Shown: piece by piece, positions 9,570-19,900 of the stretch
Position numbering within the stretch: the stretch's first letter is position 1
How the letters are laid out: every line of letters starts with the position of its first letter
DNA from: Stictocephala bisonia
Lineage: Eukaryota > Arthropoda > Insecta > Hemiptera > Membracidae
Assembly: GCA_035578905.1 (NCBI GenBank)
Contig: JAQJVL010000059.1
Location: 1,302,001 to 1,366,000, forward strand
Length of the DNA: 64,000 bases
Direction: 5' to 3'
The notes under the pieces: generated by a model
Databases searched by the model: none
Told to the model about the DNA's origin: nothing
Seen by the model: the letters and a program-made list of their open reading frames with translations, nothing else
Translations under genes and position numbers: made by a program

Positions 9570-11060
9570 GAGGTAGAAAATAAACTTTAAAAAAGGCTTC
9601 TCCTGCTCAAAAATAATTTAATACATTAACAGAGGAACTTCAAAATGAACTCTCATATGATAGTAAAAATATTGGAATATTTTGTCTCAACAATTCAGTA
9701 AATAATAACTGCACATTGTCTGACAGAAAAAGTAGTTCCTTTGATTCTAGTGATAATTTAGGTAAGAACCAGTGTATGACCTCCATACTGGATCTAGATT
9801 TAGTTAGTGCGAAGAGTGATTCATAACTCTTTATTAATGTGTGAAAAGTTGCTTGGTAAAAACTGGCTTAAAGACATCTCTTTTCAACGTTATTTACAAA
9901 TATTAGATGATAAATTTCTCCAAAGTAAAGACTGCATTATATTAAACACCCTTATTGCCACTGGCGTAAACAACTGTCAAGAGTTTTACTACTTGCATAA
10001 TCCCTTTGTCATTAAAAGAAAAAACCTATTAATTATGGTAGTAAATGATTAAGAGCAGATTACTTGTGCAGATATAATAGGACAGGTGAGTCACACTGGA
10101 GTCTTCTAGTGTATAGAGAGCAGATTACTTGTGCAGATATAATAGGACAGGTGAGTCACACTGGAGTCTTCTAGTGTATAGAGAGCAGATTACTAGTGCA
10201 GATATAATAGGACAGGTGAGTCACACTGGAGCCTTCTAGTGTATAAAGAGCAGATTACTTGTGCAGATATAATAGGACAGGTGAGTCACACTGGAGCCTT
10301 CTAGTGTATAAAGAGCAGATTACTTGTGCAGATATAATAGGACAGGTGAGTCACACTGGAGCCTTCTAGTGTATAAAGACCAGATTACTTGTGCAGATAT
10401 AATAGGACAGGTGAGTCACACTGGAGCCTTCTAGTGTATAAAGACCAGATTACTTGTGCAGATATAATAGGACTGGTGAGTCACAGTGGAGCCTTCTAGT
10501 GTATAAAGGGCAGATTACTTGTGCAGATATAATAGGACAGGTGAGTCACACTGGAGCCTTCTAGTGTATAAAGAGCAGATTACTTGTGCAGATATAATAC
10601 GACAGGTGAGTCACACTGGAGCCTTCTAGTGTATAAAGGGCAGATTACTTGTGCAGATATAATAGGACAGGTGAGTCACACTGGAGCCTTCTAGTGTATA
10701 AAGGGCAGATTACTTGTGCATATATAATAGGTCAGGTGAGTCACACTGGAGCCTTCTAGTGTATAAAGGGCAGATTACTTGTGCAGATATAATAGGACAG
10801 GTGAGTCACACCGGAGCCTTCTAGTATAAGATAAGGCACTGAATAAACAGCATTTCTTTGATTCAAGCAACAACTATAATGTAAATTATGTTTATAAAAG
10901 TAGCTTGTAATATCTCAAACTATTTGGCCATAACTAGACAAATACGGGTGATTGTGGTGTAAAAGTCTGATGTCTGATTGAGGCTATAGTTTATGATATT
11001 ATAACTAAGGGGAACATCAACATCAAGTTTCTGCAAAATGTTGTGTTTGATGAATCTGAT
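9570..11060 (+). pseudogene. Ulp1/SENP-like (C48) cysteine peptidase domain of a retroelement, split by a 65-bp array
   Basis: The plus strand at 9840-10050 reads KNWLKDISFQRYLQILD... and ends ...KNLLIMVVND, the N-terminal half of a C48 peptidase fold. The family's next motif, a catalytic His in HWSLLVY, is encoded by the repeat unit of the tandem array that starts at 10053: read in the right frame the unit gives GESHWSLLVY. After the array, at about 10855, come FDSSNNYN (the catalytic Asp region) and at about 10950 GDCGV (the catalytic Cys). The His, Asp and Cys motifs of the triad are therefore in the correct order around the amplified segment. Several stops make it a pseudogene. With the downstream SGNH and macro pieces it looks like ORF1 of a non-LTR element. 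Ulp1-like peptidases are known in some non-LTR elements (for example Utopia); this affiliation is inference. Confidence 0.75.
10053..10829 (+). repeat. Tandem array, 65-bp unit, ~12 copies, derived from peptidase coding sequence
   Basis: Period 65 measured from GAGCAGATTA at 10053, 10118 and 10183. Copies differ by one to a few bases. The unit encodes RYNRTGESHWSLLVY, the catalytic-His segment of the surrounding C48 peptidase. Because 65 is not a multiple of 3, each copy shifts frame and the array destroys the ORF. Confidence 0.95.
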
Positions 11061-11329
11061 GTAATTTGAAAAGATCCTGTCTAGCTTATATTTTGAGCAG
11101 TCCTTTTTAGATGCATAACAAATTTCTGGTAGATTTCATGTCAAATAAATCATATAAACATCCCTGAAAAGGCAGTTTTGGCTCAACCTTCACTAGTTGA
11201 TAACTTCTGTAATATATACAAGTATCTTCCAAACAGCCTAGAACTTTAGATCTCTCAACATCAAAACAAGACAATGGTTGGAGCAACAACAACTTATATA
11301 CTATTTCTAAAAAAATAAATTTGAAACCT

Positions 11330-11832
11330 TAAATAAGGAATTGGATGATTTACAAATAACAATTACTGAAAGTTTGGCCATTCTGGCAAAAGTTAGAGGT
11401 CAGAAAAAAGATCACTTCATAAGAAAACTATACTTCTAGTATTAAAAAGCGACACCGCATAACAGTTTTCACTGATAGTCAAGGAAGTGGTTTGGCTGGT
11501 TTCCTCACCTACACTGCCAGTGGAAAATACGAGGTAATGTCAGGAGCTACAATGGCACAACCTCAAACAGTGATCAACTAAAATCTTAAACAAAGAATGA
11601 TTGGATTGTTTTGATTGGTGGCTCAAACAATGTTAAATGAAATATTACAACCAAGGACCCAAAGAAAATATCTGACACAATTACCAATGCACTACTTAGT
11701 AAAATTTTAAAATTTAAAAATACAAATTTAATAATTGCCACTGTTCCCTATCGCTATGACTTGTATAATTATAAGGAGCAACATCTTCAATTCTGAAGTA
11801 AACAAAAAAATTACACTATTGCTTAAAATAAT
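11330..11832 (+). pseudogene. SGNH-hydrolase-like (esterase) domain remnant of retroelement ORF1
   Basis: Frames on the plus strand give ELDDLQITITESLAILAK (a possible coiled segment), then ITVFTDSQGSGLAGF (block I with GDS-like DSQG). After a stop come DWIVLIGGSNNVK (block III GxxN-like) and NLIIATVPYRYDL. This is the pattern of the SGNH/esterase domain seen in ORF1 of CR1-type non-LTR elements. The C-terminal catalytic DxxH part is missing, cut by the foldback MITE at 11833. It is likely the same decayed element as the C48 and macro pieces. Confidence 0.65.
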
Positions 11833-12215
11833 GTACAAGTAAAACGTCACATGACACAAAATTTATTACAATATAAGCACAAAATGCGCAAATATATTAC
11901 AATACAAGTACAAAATGCACAAATATTACGGTGATCGATTTCGGTGAACCATGCTCACCTTCCTCAGACCAGAGGAATTCACAAAAGAATGGATAATGGT
12001 GTTCAACAACTCAATTTATAGGTCTATGATAAATTGAGTTGTTGAACACCATTTTCCATTCTTTTGTAAATCCCTCTGGTCTGAGGAAGGTGAGCGTGGT
12101 TCACAAAAATCGATCACCATAATATTTGTGCATTTTGCGCTTATATTGTAATATATTTGCGCATTTTGTGCTTATATTGTAATAAATGTTGTGTTGTGTG
12201 ACGTTTTACTTGTAC
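11833..12215. mobile_element. Foldback MITE, copy 1
   Basis: Bounded by a perfect 18-bp inverted repeat, GTACAAGTAAAACGTCAC at 11833 and its complement ending at 12215. The arms contain repeats of a phrase like AATATAAGCACAAAATGC, then GGTGATCGATTTCGG and CCTTCCTCAGACCAGAGG, all mirrored on the other arm, with a short palindromic middle near 12010-12040. A second family member lies at 45158-45670. Both share the downstream phrase ACCAACACGTATTATGCT, so the true right end may be about 30 bp further out. Confidence 0.85.
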
Positions 12216-12327
12216 TGTATATGTACCAACACGTATTATGCTAATTAAAAGACTATTAAAAATCTCCTGCACTTACAATTGCTACTTAAGTGTTATCACA
12301 TTCAACAAGGATACCATATAAACAAAA

Positions 12328-12810
12328 ATGGAAAAATATTCATCTCAAAACACCATACACAGTCTAGTTACAAACAAAACAAGATTGTTTGATACAATAG
12401 ATGCAAACACAGATAAATATATTACCTTGATTGACAAAGATATAAAATTGGTATTGAGAGATTATCGTAATGACAGCAATGTAGCATTCACTCACAATAT
12501 ATCAGGCAACTTTGGCCATGACAGGCAAATATTAGTAGGAATGGCTGTACAATTTAAGAATGAATTTGTGAGACCTGCACTTTGGGACTGTGAGTCATTT
12601 GGCATATCAAGAAAATAGTAAGAGTTGAAACATCAGTTACCATTTTCCTCCTGTGGGATGTATTAGAGATGACACATCAGTAAGCAATTTTGCTAAACAT
12701 ATTGTTAACTTCCAAAAGGAGACAAATGCATTTATTAAAATCATGACGTATGACTAGCATTCAATAAGGATTTTGAGAGGTGGATTATCATAGTTTTAGG
12801 ATAAAATTAG
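12328..12810 (+). pseudogene. Macro-domain-like remnant in the retroelement
   Basis: An open frame from 12328 to 12618 ends VAFTHNISGNFGHDRQ then VGMAVQFKNEF, resembling the ADP-ribose-binding start of macro domains (HCISxDF.., GVAVQFKKxFG). After a stop, another frame at about 12640-12740 gives HFPPVGCIRDDTSVSNF and KHIVNFQKETNAFIKI, matching the typical macro C-terminal part (PMGCIRD, then QF..). It then gives a weak MTYD and RGGLS. Functionally a macro domain would bind or remove ADP-ribose. Its presence beside C48 and SGNH pieces of a retroelement is unusual. Assignment by motif only; frames are broken. Confidence 0.55.
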
Positions 12811-13061
12811 AAAATCAAATAACAAATGAACTCAATAAAAGCTTGACAATAAATCTGGATCAAACCAAAAACACAATCAGCTGATGAAACAGACTCATTG
12901 ATATCAAACTCTTCTGGTCGAGGAGGATGGCCAGACCAAATGACAGATGGAAGAGCGGCTGCCTCTCCACCTCCTCTACCCACGATGTGGTTCCAGGTCA
13001 TATACAGTTTAGTGAAGTGGTCAAATTCAGTGATAATACTTTGAAAGAGCAGGGCATTAAA
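12811..13061. other. No gene recognised
   Basis: Linker between the macro remnant and the palindrome. The minus-strand ORF running through 12807-13358 mostly reflects the palindrome. Confidence 0.4.
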
Positions 13062-13341
13062 GAATTGAAAGATGTCAACTATGTGTCCTCCGTTGAGTAA
13101 AATATTGATTAGCAAAAAGTGTGGAAATAGAAATAGTGATCCAAAATTTTTTAGATTTTCAACAGCTTTTCCATTGAAAACAATGACAGTCTTGAACCTG
13201 GTTTCTATAACAGTAATTGTTTTCAATGGAAAAGCTATTGAAAATTTTAAAAAATTTGGATCACTATTTCTATTTCCAGAGTTTTTGCTAATCAATATTT
13301 TACTCAATGGAGGACACTTAGTTAACATCTTCAATTCATAG
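13062..13341. repeat. Long palindrome (hairpin), arms ~138 bp
   Basis: The sequence from 13062 reads GAATTGAAAGATGTCAACT, and its inverted counterpart ends at 13341 with AGTTAACATCTTCAATTC. Arms remain alignable to the centre near 13200 with roughly one difference in ten bases, for example AATATTGATTAGCAAAAA against TTTTTGCTAATCAATATT. No target duplication was found. It could be a foldback MITE or an inverted duplication. If transcribed, it would make a long double-stranded hairpin RNA. Confidence 0.9.
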
Positions 13342-13559
13342 AAGACCATACTGCTCAAAAAAATTACAGTGTACTGTCAGAAAAATGTTCTATTAGTAAG
13401 ACATTTGTGCAAAAATTTCTCTAGTATTAGGCAATTAAAAAAAAAAAAAAAATGAAAATGAGGACTGGCCAACAAGTGTATGATATAAAATATAAAAATG
13501 ATAATGCAGAGTACCGGTATATCAATAATGTTTAAACAGCTTCACAACATTTTCTTATA

Positions 13560-14628
13560 AAATTTTAACTCGGAATTTGTTAAAAAAACTGCAGTTTGTA
13601 ATTTAAAACAATCTAAAAAAAGTGGTTTACAGATGAAATTGTAAGACTTAAAAAAAACCTAACAAAAGTGTAGCCTATTTAAACTATTGAAATGCTCTTT
13701 TTAGCACCAGTAGATCTTTAAAAAGTCATGTTAGTAGTTAAAAAATAAAGAATAAAGAGTCTCCCGGATGGGATGAGGTACCCACATTTTTTAATAAAAC
13801 ATATTGTGAAGTAAAAGCTCCACATCTGATTATCTGGTTAAAATATAATTTAGAATTTTTCCAATCCTGTAAAAATGTAATAAGATTAAACCCATTAAAA
13901 TAAAAAAATAACAGCAATTTATATAGTTTCTAACCTTTATCTTTTCTTTCAGTATTTTCTAATATGCTTAAAAGAGTAACTCAAACAGACTAATGCCCTT
14001 TTTAAACAACCACAATACACACAATAAAGAACAATTTGGCTTTAGGGAAAACTATCAACAATAGATACAATCTCTACATTTACTAATTAGATAATTGAAT
14101 ACTTGGACCAGAAAATCGCATCTGCAGTATTTTTTTATTTTTACTCATCTTAGGTGATTTGATTCAATGGGTAGAAATATTCTATTCAAAAAATGAATAG
14201 TTCCAGTATTTGAGGTGTAGCTAATAATCTGTTTCAGTTTTACTTTGATAATTATTATCAGAAAATACGGATTGATAATCGAGGTAAAATCCATGAATCC
14301 AACTGGGAGAGGAACTCAATTGGATGTCCTCCAGGGGTCTATATTAGGACCTGTTCTTTTTACAATTTTGTAGGCGATTTAGCCACAGAATACAAACTCA
14401 ACCTCCTCCAGAACAATACAATATGCTGATGACCCTCCTGTTGTTGTTGAACCTAGATTTTAACAAAACAGATTGTATAAATAATCTTAATTTATGGTTT
14501 AAGACAGTTATCTAAATGGTCTACAGTTGAGACCATTTAATAATACTTGAATTATACCCAGGTGCTACCAAATTAACAAACTTTAATGTATTGTTCCATG
14601 AGTCCAACGAAACCCACATACCTGCTCC
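13560..14628 (+). mobile_element. Non-LTR retrotransposon RT remnant (Jockey/CR1-like)
   Basis: Broken plus-strand frames give KKWFTDEIVRLKK (pre-RT linker), SPGWDEVPTFF (the SxGxDxIP block), QFGFR-type text near 14035, YLDQKIASAVF, then PPGVYIR/GPVLFT (GVPQGSILGP), and QYADD near 14420 with the catalytic YADD retained. This is followed by ILELYPGATKLTNFNVLFHESNETH to about 14610, where the 28-bp minisatellite begins. It may be ORF2 of the element whose ORF1 domains lie at 9.6-12.8 kb: same strand, right order. No endonuclease domain was recognised between them. Confidence 0.75.
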
Positions 14629-15190
14629 TACACCTAGTGGTATTGACCCACCCCTACACCTACAGTGGTATTGACCCACCCCAACATTTACAGTAGTATC
14701 AACCCACCCCTACGGCCTACATGTACAGTGGTATCGCCTCACCCCTACATGTACAGTGCTTTCAACCCACCCCTACATGTACAGTGGTATCGCCTCACCC
14801 CTACATGTACAGTGGTATCGACCTGTCCCTACATGTACAGTGGTATCGCCTCACCCCTATATGTACAGTGGTATCGACCTGCCCCTACATGTACAATGGT
14901 ATCGACCCACCCCTAAATGTACATTGGTATCGACCCACCCTATGTAGAGGTGGGTACAGTGGTATCGACCCACCCCTACATGTACAGTGGTATCGACCCA
15001 CCCCTAAATGTACAGTGGTATCGACCCACCCCTACATGTACATTGGTATTGACCCACCCCTACATGTACAGTGTTATCGACCCACACCCCTACATGTACA
15101 TTGGTATTAACCCACCCCTACTTGTACATTGGTATTGACCCACCTCTACATGTACAGTGGTATTGACCCACACTTACACGTACAGTAGTA
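14629..15190 (+). repeat. Minisatellite, 28-bp unit, ~20 copies
   Basis: Unit approximately TGGTATCGACCCACCC + CTACATGTACAG. The period of 28 was measured between GTACAGTG at 14723 and 14751. It begins within the end of the RT reading. All three plus-strand frames are largely open, which explains overlapping ORFs rich in MYSGID/PPLHVQWY. These are not genes. The unit is related, in reverse complement, to the 36-bp unit at 15645. Confidence 0.95.
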
Positions 15191-15644
15191 CTAAATGAGT
15201 GGCTTGTTAATCACTGACTTTATGTTAATCAAAGGTCAGCAAATGCCTATATTTGGTTATTATAAAACAGGAATAACCACATTCCGAAGCAAGACAGGAA
15301 ATCAAAACTCCAAATAGAATAAGTAAAACAAACAAACAATGTTTGGGAATATTCATTAATTGTCCTGTACCTGAACGTAAAAACACGACATTACTCTGAA
15401 ATTCTTTAGAATAGCAATGATTCGACTGAAAATTTGTATTTACGCTTGCCCGACCCTTTAGTTCAAATGTGATATCAAACTGATAGGTGTTGTTTATTTT
15501 TTAAGGGTGAAAACCACCACTATTGATAAAAATTACAGTCTAAAGCATATTATATGTTAAAATCACATTTCTATGATGAGAATACTTTGTAATTTCTGTT
15601 GTAGAACATAATTCATCTATATACAACAGATTATACCTCTTAGC

Positions 15645-15955
15645 GTGTATGGGTGGGCGGGTGGGTCACTATCACTGTGCGTGTATGGGTGGGCGGGTGG
15701 GTCAATACCACTGTTTGTGTATGGGTGGGCGGGTGGGTCAATACCACTGTACGTGTGTTTGGGTGGGCGGGATTTCACCGTGCGTGTTTTCGCTATTGGA
15801 ATCCCTGTGATAAATGTGGAACCACCGTACCTGTATGGGTGGGCGGGTGGGTCAATACCACTGTACGTGTATGGGTGGGCGGGTCGGTCAATACCACTGT
15901 ACGTGTGTGTGTGTGTGTATTGACCCACCCGCCCACCTATACACGTACAGTGTTA
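15645..15955 (+). repeat. Minisatellite, 36-bp unit, ~7 copies plus an inverted partial copy
   Basis: Unit GTGTATGGGTGGGCGGGTGG + GTCAATACCACTGTGC. The period of 36 was measured at 15645 and 15681. A stretch at 15780-15825 has replaced one unit. At 15918-15955 the unit appears reverse-complemented. It is the reverse complement of the 14629-15190 unit with about 8 extra G-rich bases. Confidence 0.9.
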
Positions 15956-15998
15956 TTATACTGTTGTTATTATATTATTATTATATTATGTTATTATA

Positions 15999-16001
15999 CA
16001 C

Positions 16002-16058
<57 letters not shown>

Positions 16059-16070
16059 TAGATAGATAGA
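15999..16070. repeat. (TA)n and (GATA)n microsatellite
   Basis: About 28 TA repeats followed by four TAGA units. Confidence 0.97.
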
Positions 16071-16380
16071 TGAATTATGTTCTACAACAGAAATTACAAA
16101 GTATTCTAATAAACATATATCATATGTTTTACCCCTAAAAACTGCCCCTGCTGAGAAAAATTTTAAAAGGCAGTTTATGTGTTAAAAATATTTTGAATTA
16201 ATGTTTCTTTAATAAAAATGCTTTTTGTTCTACAACATAATTTATTATACCTAATTATATTTGACAACTCCTAAAAACCATCCGTACTGAGAAAAATAAA
16301 AAAAGGCAGTTTATATGTTGAAAATATGTTAAATTACTATTTGTACATTAAAAATGAAAATTTTTTCTTGTCCTAGAACA

Positions 16381-16959
16381 TAGTTATGTCACATACTTTA
16401 ACTCATAAATACCACCCCCTTATAGCTGAGGACAACAATAAATTATTTTAAACACAGTCAAATATTATTATAGTAAATTTGCTATGAATTAAAATTTTTT
16501 AAATTTAATATATTATTTTACCGTTTTTTGTAGTAAGTATTTATCGTTTACAGTTTTTTTTATGCTTCTGGATTTTTATTGAAAGTGGTTCTACATACAA
16601 CACAAGACATAACTTTATTGAGTATCCTCCCCGTTCCACCACATTATTTGATAAATCAACTTATTACACAGGTAAAATAATAAATAAGTTTTTATATTTG
16701 AATGGAGGAATTATTTATGACACAGTATTTTTAAAGAAAGTAAAAACATTCTTATCTAATAACTTCTTCTACACCATAAGGGATTTTTTTACACTAATAT
16801 TGCTATTTCATAGTGACATTTTAAGGTATTGTTGGTTTTTGAGATAGCTTATATAGCATGTATTTCACATATAAGCTATATACAAACATTGCTAAAATAG
16901 AGAAATACAAGTGTTATTCTCAAGTCAGCAGAGCATGCAGACTTATATTTCCACATAGC
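16381..16959. other. No gene recognised
   Basis: AT-rich. A small inverted repeat, TAGCTTATAT near 16848 and ATATAAGCTA near 16870, is the only structure seen. Confidence 0.4.
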
Positions 16960-19900
16960 TTACAACATGACAGTAATATAGCTACGAAAATGACTTAGTC
17001 TTGAATGTAAGCAAAACATTCCAACTCATATTCATAACAATCCCAAAACATCACCAAGGACTTCCAGGTATAAAAACTAATAGTTCAAATAAATATCTGG
17101 GTGTAATGTTAGAAAATTACATAACTTGGACACCACACACCAATCAGATGTGTAAAAAACTGAATTCTTCCCTCTTTGTCATCAGAAGAATGAAACAGAT
17201 CAGTGAAGATGAAATATCATTAACTGCTTAGTACTCGCTGGACTAGTGGCCTGGGGAGGCACAAGTGAGGTCTAGGCCCCAGAAACACATGCTTAATACT
17301 CGCTGGACTAGCGGCCTGGGGAGGCACAAGTGAGGTCAAGGCCCCAGAAACACATGCTGAGTACTCGCTGGACTAGTGGCCTGGGGAGGCACAAGTGAGG
17401 TCTAGGCCCCAGAAACACATGCTTAATACTCGCTGGACTAGCGGCCTGGGGAGGCACAAGTGAGGTCAAGGCCCCAGAAACACATGCTGAGTACTCGCTG
17501 GACTAGTGGCCTGGGGAGGCACAAGTGAGGTCTAGGCCCCAGAAACACATGCTTAATACTCGCTGGACTAGCGGCCTGGGGAGGCACAAGTGAGGTCAAG
17601 GCCCCAGAAACACATGCTGAGTACTCGCTGGACTAGTGGCCTGGGGAGGCACAAGTGAGGTCTAGGCCCCAGAAACACATGCTTAATACTCGCTGGACTA
17701 GCGGCCTGGGGAGGCACAAGTGAGGTCTAGGCCCAGAAACACATGCTTAGTACTCGCTGGACTAGCGGCCTGGGGAGGCACAAGTGAGGTCTAGGCCCAG
17801 AAACACATGCTTAGTACTCGCTGGACTAGCGGCCTGGGGAGGCACAAGTGAGGTCAAGGCCCCAGAAACACATGCTTAATACTCGCTGGACTAGCGGCCT
17901 GGGGAGGCACAAGTGAGGTCTAGGCCCAGAAACACATGCTGAGTACTTGCTGGACTAGCGGCCTGGGGAGGCACAAGTGAGGTCTAGGCCCCAGAAACAC
18001 ATGCTGAGTACTCGCTGGACTAGCGGCCTGGGGAGGCACAAGTGAGGTCTAGGCCCAGAAACACATGCTGAGTACTCGCTGGACTAGCGGCCTGGGGAGG
18101 CACAAGTGAGGTCTAGGCCCCAGAAACACATGCTGAGTACTCGCTGGACTAGCGGCCTGGGGAGGCACAAGTGAGGTCTAGGCCCCAGAAACACATGCTG
18201 AGTACTCGCTGGACTAGCGGCCTGGGGAGGCACAAGTGAGGTCTAGGCCCCAGAAACACATGCTGAGTACTCGCTGGACTAGTGGCCTGGGGAGGCACAA
18301 GTGAGGTCTAGGCCCCAGAAACACATGCTGAGTACTCGCTGGACTAGTGGCCTGGGGAGGCACAAGTGAGGTCTAGGCCCCAGAAACACATGCTGAGTAC
18401 TCGCTGGACTAGCGGCCTGGGGAGGCACAAGTAAGGTCTAGGCCCAGAAACACATGCTGAGTACTCGCTGGACTAGCGGCCTGGGGAGGCACAAGTGAGG
18501 TCTAGGCCCAGAAACACATGCTGAGTACTCGCTGGACTAGCGGCCTGGGGAGGCATAAGTGAGGTCTAGGCCCAGAAACACATGCTGAGTACTCGCTGGA
18601 CTAGCGGCCTGGGGAGGCACAAGTGAGGTCTAGGCCCAGAAACACATGCTGAGTACTCGCTGGACTAGCGGCCTGGGTAGGCACAAGTGAGGTCTAGGCC
18701 CCAGAAACACATGCTGAGTACTCGCTGGACTAGCGGCCTGGGGAGGCACAAGTGAGGTCTAGGCCCAGAAACACATGCTGAGTACTCGCTGGACTAGTGG
18801 CCTGGGGAGGCACAAGTGAGGTCTAGGCCCCAGAAACACATGCTTAATACTCGCTGGACTAGCGGCCTGGGGAGGCACAAGTGAGGTCAAGGCCCCAGAA
18901 ACACATGCTGAGTACTCGCTGGACTAGTGGCCTGGGGAGGCACAAGTGAGGTCTAGGCCCCAGAAACACATGCTTAATACTCGCTGGACTAGCGGCCTGG
19001 GGAGGCACAAGTGAGGTCAAGGCCCCAGAAACACATGCTGAGTACTCGCTGGACTAGTGGCCTGGGGAGGCACAAGTGAGGTCTAGGCCCCAGAAACACA
19101 TGCTTAATACTCGCTGGACTAGCGGCCTGGGGAGGCACAAGTGAGGTCTAGGCCCAGAAACACATGCTTAGTACTCGCTGGACTAGCGGCCTGGGGAGGC
19201 ACAAGTGAGGTCTAGGCCCAGAAACACATGCTTAGTACTCGCTGGACTAGCGGCCTGGGGAGGCACAAGTGAGGTCAAGGCCCCAGAAACACATGCTTAA
19301 TACTCGCTGGACTAGCGGCCTGGGGAGGCACAAGTGAGGTCTAGGCCCAGAAACACATGCTGAGTACTTGCTGGACTAGCGGCCTGGGGAGGCACAAGTG
19401 AGGTCTAGGCCCCAGAAACACATGCTGAGTACTCGCTGGACTAGCGGCCTGGGGAGGCACAAGTGAGGTCTAGGCCCAGAAACACATGCTGAGTACTCGC
19501 TGGACTAGCGGCCTGGGGAGGCACAAGTGAGGTCTAGGCCCCAGAAACACATGCTGAGTACTCGCTGGACTAGCGGCCTGGGGAGGCACAAGTGAGGTCT
19601 AGGCCCCAGAAACACATGCTGAGTACTCGCTGGACTAGCGGCCTGGGGAGGCACAAGTGAGGTCTAGGCCCCAGAAACACATGCTGAGTACTCGCTGGAC
19701 TAGTGGCCTGGGGAGGCACAAGTGAGGTCTAGGCCCCAGAAACACATGCTGAGTACTCGCTGGACTAGTGGCCTGGGGAGGCACAAGTGAGGTCTAGGCC
19801 CCAGAAACACATGCTGAGTACTCGCTGGACTAGCGGCCTGGGGAGGCACAAGTGAGGTCTAGGCCCCGAAACACATGCTGAGTACTCGCTGGACTAGCGG

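Larger units (their letters stand above)
15583..16110. repeat. Inverted repeat enclosing minisatellite
   Basis: AATACTTTGTAATTTCTG continuing through TTGTAGAACATAATTCATC (about 15583-15620) is mirrored at about 16068-16108. The enclosed DNA holds a 36-bp array in one orientation and then about 30 bp of the same unit in the opposite orientation, so the whole block is roughly palindromic with a GT run at its centre near 15905-15918. Confidence 0.85.
15363..16380 (+). repeat. Interspersed repeat family R2, copy 1, with a minisatellite-bearing insertion
   Basis: Matches 63640-64000 in the same orientation. The match runs from GTACCTGAACGTAAAAACA through TTTAGTTCAAA and TTATATGTTAAAA, and resumes after the insertion at ACCCCTAAAAACTGCCCCTG through GAATTAATGTTT. 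Relative to that copy, about 500 bp (roughly 15600-16105) are extra here. A further partial repeat of the last segment (AAAACCATCCGTACTGAGAA) follows at about 16270. No coding potential. Confidence 0.8.

Noticed and set aside
10093..10800. TGAGTCA (AP-1-like) site repeated in each 65-bp unit
   Set aside because: It is part of the amplified peptidase coding sequence (Gly-Glu-Ser-His); no evidence of regulatory use.
12807..13358. 183-aa minus-strand ORF
   Set aside because: It runs through the palindrome, and a mirror ORF exists on the plus strand; no domain seen.
14665..15138. Overlapping ORFs rich in PPLHVQWYR over the 28-bp minisatellite
   Set aside because: All frames open because of the repeat unit; no start context or domain.
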